From Arctopsyche grandis (taxonomy: Eukaryota > Arthropoda > Insecta > Trichoptera > Hydropsychidae), in contig NC_135367.1 of NCBI RefSeq assembly GCF_051622035.1, positions 8,158,501 through 8,222,500 of the forward strand: a stretch of 64,000 nucleotides of DNA. Reading direction: 5' to 3'. A program made the translations under genes and the position numbers. Below the pieces are notes generated by a model that had not been told where the DNA came from, did no database searches, and worked only from the letters and a program-made list of their open reading frames with translations. Positions 1-10,098 of this stretch are shown in pieces; within the stretch, counting starts at the first letter, position 1, and every line of letters starts with the position of its first letter.

Positions 1-1304
1 TGTAGATGCTTTTTTTGTGTCTTCTCTTCCTAGGAGGAAACACTCCTTTTCCGGCAGCATATTCTTCCACTAAAAAGTTTAAACCGACAGCAAATGGAGA
101 GAGAGCCCAAACCTATTACATAAATATAAACATAAATCATACATATTTTAAATATTACAATACAAACAAGCAACTTCACCTTTTCCTGTACGATTGAAAC
201 AAATGGCAATACAAAAATGACATTCTTCTTCCGACAAACGACTTCTCGTAGCATTAAAACCTCGGCCACCAACGTTTTGCCTCCACTAGTCGGCAAAGCG
301 TATATTAAATTCTCTCGCTTCATTACAGACGGCAAATTAAGACACTCTTCTTGCCAATCTACCAAAATGAACTTGAAATTATCAACTGAAATAACCTTTT
401 ATAATGTTTCAACGATCGAAATCTCACCGTAAAGTTTACTGATCCCCTTATATTGTTGCATCAGCGATTTGACTGTCGACGGCAACCCATAAAACTCTCC
501 CGACAGTTCGTTCACGTTCATCGGAGTCTTATTGCTCTTCGTAGTATTTTCAGAATTAGCATCGTTTATTTGTCCATTGACTAATTTAGAAATATCTTGC
601 GGCATGTTTTTCATGAAAGAATCTCCAACATCATTCAACTCATCTTTATTCAGTATAGAACGTTCCCACACGGATGCATTCCCCAAAAGAGTGCTCTGAT
701 CCCGTTCTTTACATTCTAAATCCTCGGCAAATGGATCTTCGTTTAATTGACATATCGTCATCTCGCAGCCATCGAACACTTCCAAGACTTCTTTCCGATA
801 CTGAGACGATTCCGCTATGCGAGAAATATTTTCAACTTTCGAGTTTTCGTTTAGTGCTTTCTTTTCCAAGTTTTTTGTATGCATGTTATCAAGTTTACGA
901 AACGACATGTTCAAACTCTCATTGAAGGGATCTTCATGATGCGATTTTATATTTTCCAGGGCAATATTTCTGGGCATCTTCAATGAAGTGGATGGTTGTT
1001 CAGTGTTATTTTTTCTTAAATTTTGTGAAAGTTTCGTAGTAAGCGGAGTAGAATGAGAGTCTTTTTTAATATTGAGGTCGAAGTTTTCATCATCAGCAAA
1101 TATGTCTTCGGATTCTAATTGGTTTGTAGCATTTGTATCACGTTCTAACAATTCATCTTTGAAACATTGGGACAGATCTGTGAACATCGAATCGTACTTT
1201 ATGTCTATATCGTACTCAATATTCGACCTCATGGTTTTAGCTTCTTGTGATCTTCTCGGCGTTTCGTCTAATTTTCTTTTGCAGTTCGGTTTATTCCGAT
1301 CCAT
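1..1304 (-). CDS. HELQ: HELQ-type DNA helicase, 5' part (partial)
   Basis: Superfamily 2 3'-5' DNA helicase of the HELQ/Mus301 family, known to act in the nucleus on blocked forks and crosslinks. Three exons are visible: 1304-428 (start ATG at 1304), 358-180 and 112-1, continuing beyond the left edge. Donors GTGAGA and GTGAAG and two AG acceptors keep phase. Exon 1 (292 codons) is a polar, low-complexity N-terminal region ending in the family-like stretch [20 protein letters not shown]. Exon 2 carries the Q-like motif DWQEECL and Walker A PTSGGKT, followed by [15 protein letters not shown]. Exon 3 reads [14 protein letters not shown], a conserved HELQ segment. The DEAH box and the C-terminal domains lie outside. 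Family assignment is secure from these motifs; the start is the first ATG of a long open frame. Regulation is not visible. Confidence 0.93.
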
Positions 1305-1633
1305 CTTTGAAAGGTCGGAAAAAATTTCCTATAGAAAGTATGTAACTTTATAGGTTAAAAAATATTTTTTTTTAAATTCATTTCTTAAATACACTTCACA
1401 TTATAAACAGTAATTTAAATAAAATTTGTCAAATAAATCGAAAACAAACGACATACAGTACATATATAAATATATATATATATATATATATGGTATAATT
1501 GTTATTAAAATAAACTTTTCGCGTTTGACAGCTATTTGTATGTAGTGTCATATGGTGTTTTGGCCGAATGCCATCAAATAGCGACGTTGGCCGCTACATA
1601 ATCACTCAACCGCGTGGTGAACGGATTTGCAAA
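1305..1633. other. Intergenic segment between HELQ and a divergent small frame
   Basis: AT-rich stretch with a TA microsatellite at about 1471-1492. It would hold the HELQ promoter, but I see no clear TATA or initiator. No gene is supported. Confidence 0.5.
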
Positions 1634-1829
1634 ATGAACAAATTAAATAATACCGCATGCGATTGTCCAAATTACTCAAAAATAACTTTGAAACAACCTT
1701 GGTACACTGAGATAGACGTAAGAGAAAAGTTTGGCGTAAAGATTTAGGGGATTTAAAAATAGAGCCATCGACAAGTAAACATGATTTCGTTGTAATGAAC
1801 CCATTGCCAAAATTTGAACTAAAATAAAA
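1634..1829 (+). pseudogene. Small broken reading frame, product unrecognised
   Basis: An ATG at 1634 opens a 37-codon frame containing CDCPNYSKITLKQPWYTEID, which stops at about 1745-1747. A second frame, shifted by one base and open from about 1711 to 1829, reads on with KVWRKDLGDLKIEPS and ends PLPKFELK-stop. Together they would form a protein of about 70 residues interrupted by a one-base frameshift. It lies head to head with HELQ, about 330 bp away. I do not recognise the product. It may be a decayed gene, a sequence error in a real small gene, or chance. Confidence 0.3.
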
Positions 1830-1950
1830 TCAAATTGGCTACAGTTGAAATATACTTATAAAAATAAAATGAAAAAATGCGCTACATTATTTCGATGGTT
1901 TAGTTCGAACTGAAGCAAACTTAACAGGTTGGTGCTTGAATTTATATAAA

Positions 1951-2612
1951 AACCAGCAGTATGGATCGATGATTGCGTTTATGTTTAGCACCGAGAGATT
2001 GTTGGGTTCGATCCCGTGGTAATCTTTAATACTGCAGGTTAGACTTGGAGATTTGTGACTCAGTGCCGGTTTTAGGGGGGGGATGGGTCGGGCGGCACCC
2101 AAAGGCGCCACGCAATATGCCAAAGGCGCTTTAAAATTTTAAATTAGAGCACCAAAAGTCATTCAAAGTTTTAGATTAGAGCGCCAAAAGCGAAAGTTTT
2201 TTCTAAGGGTGTTTAGAAAAAATTGCCCAGGGGCGCCATCGGGCGTAAGGCCGGCACTGATTCCAAGTCGATCGTTTCTTATCAGAGTTTACCAATTTAC
2301 ATGATATCATTGTTGAAACGGTTCCTTCATCAAATTGGCAAAAATCATCCCACCACATCCAATCACAAATATCTGAATTTAATTTATTTACAGTATGTAA
2401 AAATGTACGTACAAGTCTAAATCCATAGATGTCTCTATGGATTAATTAATTACTTGTTAATTTCGTGTTCGTCAGCTTCTGGATATTCTGGAGTGATTTA
2501 TGTAATAAAAATGCTGCTGATGTTTGTAATTAATTGTCTAGGAAGGCGCATTGGGGTCTACCTGTCAGGTCTTCCTGGTATATATCTATGTAAAAAATTA
2601 AATAAAATAAAA
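1951..2612 (+). repeat. tRNA-derived SINE, split by a MITE
   Basis: The head resembles a tRNA (CAGCAGTATGG, then B-box-like GGTTCGATCCC near 2007). The body contains a conserved TCGATCGTTTCTTATCAGAG block. The tail is CCAGGAAGGCGCATTGGGGT-like, with TATATATCTATGTAAA and A-rich TAAAA repeats. A 199-bp palindromic element (2061-2259) is inserted in the body. At least eight other copies lie in the window. Confidence 0.8.
2061..2259. mobile_element. MITE with CAGTGCCGG termini
   Basis: Ends are CAGTGCCGG and CCGGCACTG, with GC-rich subterminal DNA (GGGCGCC motifs). It sits inside a SINE, so the empty site is known from other copies (GTGACTCCAAG). The flanks ACT and ATT fit a 3-bp duplication, as made by CACTA-like elements. 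Other copies: 44107-44294, and a truncated one at 29430-29595. No coding capacity. Confidence 0.7.
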
Positions 2613-2834
2613 AATTTACTTAAAATAACAGTTATAAAACATTGATTCCATTGATACATTGATATCTGTAAGTAGTAAACACTACCATCATCGTAGACAA
2701 GATAGATAATCAGCAATGTCACGGGGCTTTTGTTTTTTATCATTATTTACATTTTACTTTTAAAAGAGATATGTAGGTATATATCATTCTAGTGTTTTTT
2801 TATGATTGACCAATGTCAAATCTATCGCTTCATC

Positions 2835-3245
2835 AACCAGCAGCGTGGACTAGTGGTTAGCATATATGCTTTCAAACATAGTGGTCAGGAGTTCAAGTCC
2901 CACTGGTTGCTGCAGGCCAGACCTTAGTTTGTGACTCCAGGTCGATCGTTTCCTATCAGAGTTTGCCAATTTATCTGATTTTCATTGAAACGGTTCCAAC
3001 AATTGACAACCTTTACCCATAAATTTGTTTTTCAGCATCTCAAAATTTGATGATTGAAAAAAAAAACGCTCCGAAAAATGTGTGTTTATCAAAGTTTATT
3101 CATAGATGTTTCTTTGATGCTTTGTTTAAATTATTCTAAAAATTGTATATCGATGTTTGTAATTGGCCAGGAAGGTGCATTGGAATTTATCTGTTCGGTC
3201 TTCCTGGTATATATGCATATGTATGTAAAAATAAAAAATAAAATA
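2835..3245 (+). repeat. tRNA-derived SINE, second head type
   Basis: The head reads GTGGACTAGTGGTTAGCAT (A-box like) and GGAGTTCAAGTCCC (B-box like), a different tRNA-like head from the copy at 1951. The body and the CCAGGAAGGTGCATTGG tail belong to the same family. It ends in AAAATAAAA repeats. Confidence 0.75.
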
Positions 3246-3259
3246 AAATTTCAGGACCA

Positions 3260-4237
3260 AAAAACTGTTCATAAGATTCAACAATACACTCATACACATA
3301 CGAGATAGCCTTTCGACTTTTCAATAAAAATTATTAACATAATCATTACTTACCAGTGGGTTAATTTAATAAGCTTGGAACTGAATTGATTATTTACGAA
3401 TTTGAACGTATTTAATTATGCATAGATACACTCGTATGTACATATTCCAGTTTTACTGTTGAAATTTTATAAACAGAACTTATTTTTAAATTTATAAGCA
3501 TTTAATAGATTTTTAAAAAATACGCAGGAGCGTTCTGTAGATATATTTTGAATACTTCAAACGATTTCCACTAGTATTTTAATCATATAATATGTAGGTT
3601 TACCTGAAGATATTTGATTGCTTACGAATAGTGACCTAAAATCATTGAATACGCGCTTTCGAATACGTATAACGTATACATTTCTGAAATGTTTATTCGA
3701 TCGTATAAAAATAGCGTCTTCCTCACTTTCGTCATTTTTAGATGTGGTTTTTCGGAGCAAATTTGTGAAATAGCATGAATGCATAAGTTTCACATTTAGA
3801 ATGAGCAATAATATCTTAAGAAATGTCGTAAAATTTTACCAGAGAAATTTGAGTATGCCATAAAAACTTGTCTAAGTAAAAATTATATGTAACAGACTTA
3901 CATACATATGTATGTTTATGCATCATGTTACATTTTAAGAAATGAAAGGTCATAATTTTATTTTTGTATGTATATACATTAAATTTTATACAAAAATAAA
4001 ATTATAATGATAGTATCCTTCCAAATATAAACATAGGATGAAAAATAAACCAAAGACCAAATTTGCCTTTGCATTCAAGAATCTAAGTTTCAATTTGAAA
4101 CGCCTAAAACTTCTTTCGTCGATTATTTCTAATTTTTCTTAACCATCAAAAGATTCACATACATATACGTGGATACTAAGTCTAATCTTGCTCTAGATTT
4201 TGCATTCTGGATTGTATTTAGCCAAAACTGCATTATA
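3260..4237. other. AT-rich intergenic DNA
   Basis: No gene or structured repeat recognised. Short TACATA/TATGTA microsatellite pieces occur. Open frames are short and of ordinary AT-rich composition. Confidence 0.5.
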
Positions 4238-4240
4238 TTA

Positions 4241-4767
4241 GGCGGACCGAAAAGTAATCAAAATTTCTCGACGAGCTCTTTCGCAGTCTGTTTGTGTCGA
4301 GACACAGTAAACACTTGAGTTTTGTTATTATGTAGAAGTTATTGTTGTAAATTTATTGTTTCTGTTTAAAATAAAATTTCTAGCTGAGAAAGGATGTCGA
4401 GACCAATAAAAGAGGAAAGGCACTTTCGTAATTTTATGCTGTTTATGTTATACCAAGTAATGAAGGCAAACGAAGCAGTGAAAAAAATCACCAATACTTA
4501 CGGGGATATTCTGAAACTAAACAAGTGTCATCGGTGGTATAAACAATTTAAAAATGAGAATAGGGACAGTAAGGAGATTGCACAAAAAGAAAAGAGATCA
4601 AAAATTAGAAGATGATATCCCGACGTCAATGGTGGAATCAGATCCTAGTCAGACCATCGAAGAATTATCGTTGAAGATTGGCTAAAATTCAGGATCATCT
4701 CCGTCGCATAGGAAAATTGCACAGACATGGAATTTGGGAATATTATGGGATTACTTTTCGGTCCCCC
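4241..4767 (+). mobile_element. Internally deleted mariner element
   Basis: Near-perfect terminal repeats (GGACCGAAAAGTAATC at the left, GATTACTTTTCGGTCC at the right) flanked by TA, the mariner target duplication. From 4394 an open frame gives the N-terminal mariner helix-turn-helix region (HFRNFMLFMLYQVMKANEA, then [14 protein letters not shown]). A shifted frame then continues with DPSQTIEELSLKIG. The catalytic DD(D/E) domain is missing, so it is non-autonomous. A related copy is at 21616-22150. Confidence 0.88.
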
Positions 4768-4770
4768 TAA

Positions 4771-5329
4771 TTCATACTACTTTCTTGATTATTTAATTCC
4801 TAAATCCTCGATATAAAACAATATAGTTTTCAAGTTCATATTCCATACAACAGATTAGAAAAAAAAATTAATCCAGTTTAAAACAGTTTTTAGTTTGAAT
4901 ATTGGTAGCACCATAATACAAGTCATCAATCGGTCACTTAAAAAAACTTAAGAACTCTGTTACACTCAAAATCTAAATATCCCATTGAGACCCAAGAACA
5001 TGGCATTATGTTTAATTGGCATATCTCTTCTAAAAAAATACTCCACTATTAATAATTCAAAAACACACCGCTAGCAAGCGAAAGTTTATTTAAAGTGTAT
5101 CCAATAGAAAACGAGGATACTACTTGTTATTTTTTAACAGACCCCAAGTAGATAATGCGAAAATCTTATCCAAACTTCAAAACTACAAAAATGGTTATTC
5201 TGTAAATATAACATTTCAAAAGAATTTTATGAATTCAAGTCATCTGATTTCGTTGTTGAAACATTTCCTCATTAATGGCCATCTACCCTATACTTGTCAC
5301 CATTGTTTAAATATAATTTCAAATTTATA
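4771..5329. other. AT-rich intergenic DNA
   Basis: Contains SINE-like body fragments from about 5220 (TCATCTGATTTCGTTGTTGAA). No gene supported; the 109-codon frame at 5124-5453 runs through this repeat and is judged a chance frame. Confidence 0.4.
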
Positions 5330-5580
5330 TGTACAAGTTTGGCCAAAGAAACATCTGTCGATAAATTTTGTGGATAAAATCTGTGGATGCTGTAAACTCG
5401 AGTTTTGCGAGAACTTCAACAGGGTTGCCAATTTGTTGGAAACGTTTCAATGAAATAAAATAAATTGGCAGACTCCTATAGAAAACGATCGACCATGGAG
5501 TCATATATCGAAGGTCTGGCCAACAGCACAGCTAGGGATTGAACCCATGACCACATAATTGAAAGCATTTCACGCTTTAT
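5330..5580 (-). repeat. SINE fragment, reverse orientation
   Basis: Contains the reversed SINE body (AACGATCGACCATGGAGTC) and a reversed B-box-like GGGATTGAACCC near 5537, matching the other family members. Confidence 0.6.
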
Positions 5581-5589
5581 GTCATAAAT

Positions 5590-6370
5590 GAAAAAGCAAA
5601 TGTTTTTTTTTGCAAAAAGAAAATAGCAAGCGGATAACTCTCATCTCCAAACTTCAGATACCAGAGATTTTAATGCAAATTTATTACAGTTTCTTAAATA
5701 AAATCTTTTTTTTTTCTTCTTTTTCATGCACGGGGCCATGCATCCGCTGCACCCCTATGTTGGCCGGCCCTGAGTATTCTCTACATATTATAATTGTGAA
5801 CAGGTGCAAACTTAAATTGGCCGCTTTTTAATTTTATCAGCATTTTTATAAATCATATTAATAAAAAAAAATAAGTGCATGCGAGTAGTGCAAAATTCTT
5901 ACCTTGTAATAAATATCGTGTGAGAAATAGTGTTGAAAATTTTAATCACAATAAAAATTAACCAAAAAAACAGACAAAAAACCAAAACGTTTAGTTCTGA
6001 ACAGGGCCAGAATTTTTCATGTATGAACTGAAGTTAGTTCATTCATGAAAATATATTGTTTTTACCCCCAATTCTACATCTAGGACATTGTTCTTTCGAT
6101 GACCAACCAATACTCAACATCCTTGAAGAAATACATCTGGCGGTCAAAGATAATAAAACATAAAATACCTAGTTCTATACGGACCGAAACACCTGCTATC
6201 CCGTTATTCCCAAGTTGTAACTTGCAACAGCAATCCACAAGTATACAACAAGACAACCTAAATGCATTTTAATAAGTAAGATGTAATGTTTCGTATTTTT
6301 TAAGGAATATAATGTTTTCGACTCTTATTTCTTTCAGCCGCCTGCATATTTCGGCCGCTTATGTGCGTTG
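5590..6370. other. Intergenic DNA with transposon-end debris
   Basis: AT-rich. A short GC-rich piece at about 5728-5775 (CGGGGCCATGC to GGCCGGCCCTGA) and CAGGGCCAG at 6002 resemble transposon termini. No gene recognised. Confidence 0.4.
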
Positions 6371-6374
6371 CACA

Positions 6375-6600
6375 CCCTAAAGTCGGTCACGAGAAAACTG
6401 GTTAACCGATTTTAGGGTGTGACCAGTTTTCTCGTGACCAGTTTTAGTGTGACGGGTGATCACGTGTGACCGATCTAAAGCGACCGGTTGTCCTGTGACC
6501 GGTTCACATTTGACTAGTAATCACCGAACCATTTTTTCGTGTCGCGCGACTAGTCGGCCGACAAAGTTGCACGGTGCGGCCCGGCCCTCAGGGCGACCTT
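6375..6600. repeat. Interspersed GTGACC repeats plus shared transposon end
   Basis: Several copies of GTGACCAGTTTTCTC-like and GTGACCGGT-like units, partly inverted, lie at 6385-6515. The segment at about 6532-6592 (CGACTAGTCGGCCGACAAAG to GGCCCGGCCCT) recurs almost exactly at about 37940-38000. AATCACCGAACC also recurs near 62933. It looks like non-autonomous transposon DNA of unassigned superfamily. Confidence 0.55.
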
Positions 6601-6948
6601 GTCCATTGTTGACCCCCGAATGCACTTATGAACTTAGATAGCAGATAATCCCCATATTGTTTCCACGTTACAATAGCAATGCTCAGTGTCCGACCAGCAA
6701 GTGTCACATCCATGCTGAGCTTGAATGAGCGTCATTATTCGAACGTACCTATACAGGCGATTTGTCCAAAGAGTAGATAGCTGCCAAGGGTCGATCATTC
6801 ATCGGAAGATTACCATCTCTAGCGGCTGGTCCATCGGGTCGAGTCGAGCCAGCGGGCGCGTGGGCGTCCGTAAGGTGCGTTTCGCGAAAACAATCCTTCG
6901 GGAAATCGGACCTGGTTACGGATTTAAACGCGTCGAGCTTTTCGTCGT

Positions 6949-6958
6949 TTATTTTTAG
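6949..6958 (+). promoter_or_regulatory. MEF2-type site upstream of troponin T
   Basis: TTATTTTTAG matches the MEF2 consensus YTAWWWWTAR exactly, about 170 bp upstream of the putative TATA box. MEF2 is the known activator of insect muscle structural genes. That it is bound here is inference. Confidence 0.45.
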
Positions 6959-7126
6959 TGTTGGAGCGCATGCGCCGACGAGCAACCATAACGGCCGGTA
7001 CTCGGGGAACTGTTCAGAGCCGCTGAGGTCGTCGCGGACTCCACATTCCACCGCGGGGTGTGTTTGGAGCACAGGGACTTGCAGCCCCCTTCAACTCCTT
7101 TTTACTCATTTGTAAGTCCCTCAGAA

Positions 7127-7132
7127 TATAAA
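7127..7132 (+). promoter_or_regulatory. Putative TATA box of troponin T
   Basis: TATAAA in a GC-richer context. About 30 bp downstream lie repeated ACGAGCCG units and then CCAGTG, so transcription probably starts at about 7157-7170. The following 270 bp are less AT-rich than the intron and would be a non-coding first exon. Its donor was not settled. Confidence 0.5.
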
Positions 7133-7159
7133 CACCTTTGACGAGCCGGCGAGCCGACG

Positions 7160-10078
7160 AGCCGAAAACCAGTGAAAAGGGCTTTTCCAGTGATTGAAAA
7201 ACTTGTGTGTGATGTGAAATCTTGGAATCAGTTGTGTCGCCGGAAGCTGATCGTTTTCCAACTAGCGGAAGCGTCCAGCTTTGTGAAAATGTGCTTCGGA
7301 ACGATCGTACTCGTTGAAAAGGATTCGAAACTTTTCACAAATTGCATGCATAGATCTTGTCGGTTTCGATTCTGACCGCGCAAAATTAAATCTTGTGCGG
7401 CTGTTCGTGTCCAATTTCGGAAATTGACGTTGCTTTTAGAGTGAATATATGTATGTACGTATATTTAAGTTGAATCTTCTTGGAAATGTTGAAGTGAAAT
7501 GTACACCGTTTGATGGAGATTCTATTTCTAGAGTTCTATTTAAACTTTGTCTTCTGTAAGCAGATTTGGCGATTGATCGTGGAAACTGATTTCTGTCTTC
7601 CGCTAGCAAATAATCATTGATCGTTGATCGTAGACACTGGTTTTAGGCTTCGTGTATATTTTTCACTGTGAAGGTTTTGCCTTTGAATGAAAATTTCAGT
7701 TCAGGATTTTATTTTCCATTTAAATTTAAAAAAAAAAACTTTTTGCATAGCTTCGTTTCATTTTGTTAATTGAATTCTATTAGATGACTTTAACCACGTG
7801 CTTTTCATTCATATAATATAAGAGACATCCAAGAAAATTAAATCAAAATATGAAAAAAATTTCTTTTTTCGTACCGGATATTTAAAAAATTTAAATTATT
7901 GCTTATAACTGAAAATTTTAAAAATATTTAAGTAAAACTTGAGAATTACCAATTAGTTTTAGTAACTGAATTAGATGAGACATAAAAACTTGACCTAATT
8001 CTATAAATTAGAAATAAAGGTGTTCTACTCTTATGACTTATGACTTATGTAGATAGTTCAATTGAAATTCGACTCAAAGTAGATATCATTTAGAAAGCTA
8101 CAAAGTCTTCTTCCTAATGCAAAAATTAGTCGGAATCTTTGCATTTTGATAACTTCCTCCGGACGAAGTTAGCTTTTGCTGCTTTTTGAAATCTCAACCT
8201 TCAACAGATTGAACTTATATTTGATGAGTAAGGGACAAAGGTTTCTATTTGGACAAAAAAATTTGGTTCATCATTGTCAACTTTTGCTTTTGCTCTCTAG
8301 CTTTGTAGGACAATAGTAATTGACAATAGTCAACCCTCTTTCCTGAGAAATGGAAACACCACCGCCGATCTCTAGTAATGAGTAGTCTTCGGCGTTGGCT
8401 GGCTGCTGGTCAAATAAAATTAGACCGCTACAAAGCAAAAGAGCAGAAAAGCATGGTTGACAATAGTAATTGACAACAGTGAACCTTTTTTTGTGTCAAA
8501 AGCATCGTCCCAACGCCAATCTTTGGTGACGAGTTACAACCCCTTCTGGCTTACCCCAACGCACCGATCTTTCACCTATGCCGACTCTAAGAACCCTGAC
8601 CAGCTGTAATTAATATATTTCAGTACAAAGAATATTGTGTCAACTTAAGAGATTTCACATATTTGATCCCACCAAGTAACTTCTACCACGCCCTTGAGAT
8701 ATCTCATTTCAACTGCCCGTGCTCAAAATCTGATTATTTGATAGTTTGAAGCTTCAAACCTTTATTGGATAATAAATTTAAGTTCAAGCTATTAGCTTGA
8801 TTTATATATTTGAATCGTTATGAAATTGAAAGTTTTCGTTGAAACGGTGCTTGGCACAAAGTCTCACCTTTCCACTGACCATTGCCGCAGACCAAAAAAC
8901 CCATTTGACGGCCATGATTCATGAGAAATTTAAAAGGGTAAAATGGTTTTAGGAAGTGCTCAGAACTATCGGTGGGTGTGTGTGTGGCACGTCGGGGTGC
9001 AGCCGGGCAGTTTTCTAATTTTACATTGAAGCGCTGAGCGGCGGCCCAAATGTGGGAACTGAGCCAGCGACTGCGCGCTACCGAAATAGCAACATCCATG
9101 TATAGAACTGCCACTGCCCCCACTCCCATATTAAATAACATATTAAATTTCCTAATAACTCTGAAACTACTCGACTCCGTTTATCTGATTTCATTTTTAA
9201 AATTAAATTATTTCCTGAAAAATACATATACCCTTTCAAAAGGGGTACGAACCTTCAAATTTGAAACGCTTCCTCTTCCTATTGGTATGGATTAATACGT
9301 TTGCAACGAAATCCTGCAATGAAATCCACTGTATTTCAGTTAATTATGAGAGCATTGAAAATATAGGGACTTAAATTTAAAATTCAAATAGGGTAATAAG
9401 GGTCCGAAAGAAGGTTCAACTTCACCCAAGGTTTCAATGCCTGATATTTTAAAACGTGAACGTTTCGCATGGACTCTCCAGAATCGAAACATTATATGTA
9501 TATGCATACCGACCATATCTAAAAATATATTATAAGATGTATAATTATTCTCCGTCCGGTACCCAACTTTCAGCAGTTTTTTTAAAGCTTGTGAGTTTCA
9601 TTTCTGAACTATCTGCATACATTGCAATAAGTAGTGGGTAATGTAGTTATATTATCATGAATATTGAAACTTAAATGTCGATTACTCTTACTATTACAAT
9701 TCTGCAAGATCAGTAGCGAAGCCCTGGCGCTATATATTTGATATATAAAATCATTTTTGAAAAAAAAAAAATTTTTTTCTCCTATTTTAATGAAAAAAGC
9801 TGCTACCTTACTTTCTTTTGTAATATATGAACTAGCTTCAAGTATAAAATAATAATCCAGATGTATTGAGATCAAATTTTAAAAGACTGAAATAAGTTGG
9901 CCTTCAAGCAGTCGATTGATTTGATGTTTTGGACATTTATCAAAATTAACTGTTGAAATGTATTATTGTTATGGCGTAGTTGGATTTGGAAACGGATCAA
10001 TTTTTAAATATAAAATCTACCCGTGCATATGTATGTTTATAAACCCGAATAATTTGGTTCATTTTGTATTATTTTCAG
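7160..10078 (+). other. Troponin T 5'UTR exon and long first intron
   Basis: Probable non-coding first exon (about 7160-7550; GTAAGC near 7555 is one donor candidate), then an intron ending in TTTTCAG at 10078. A less AT-rich block at 8840-9130 inside the intron could be regulatory, since insect troponin T genes are known to have intronic muscle enhancers. I see no repeat or gene in it. Confidence 0.4.
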
Positions 10079-10098
10079 AAACCTAACCAGCCACAGCC

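Noticed and set aside
1951..2060. Functional tRNA gene
   Set aside because: A/B-box-like motifs belong to the SINE head; the sequence does not fold as a complete tRNA by eye and is followed by the SINE body.
6749..7072. Minus-strand 107-codon frame
   Set aside because: Lies across the predicted troponin T promoter region; no family features.
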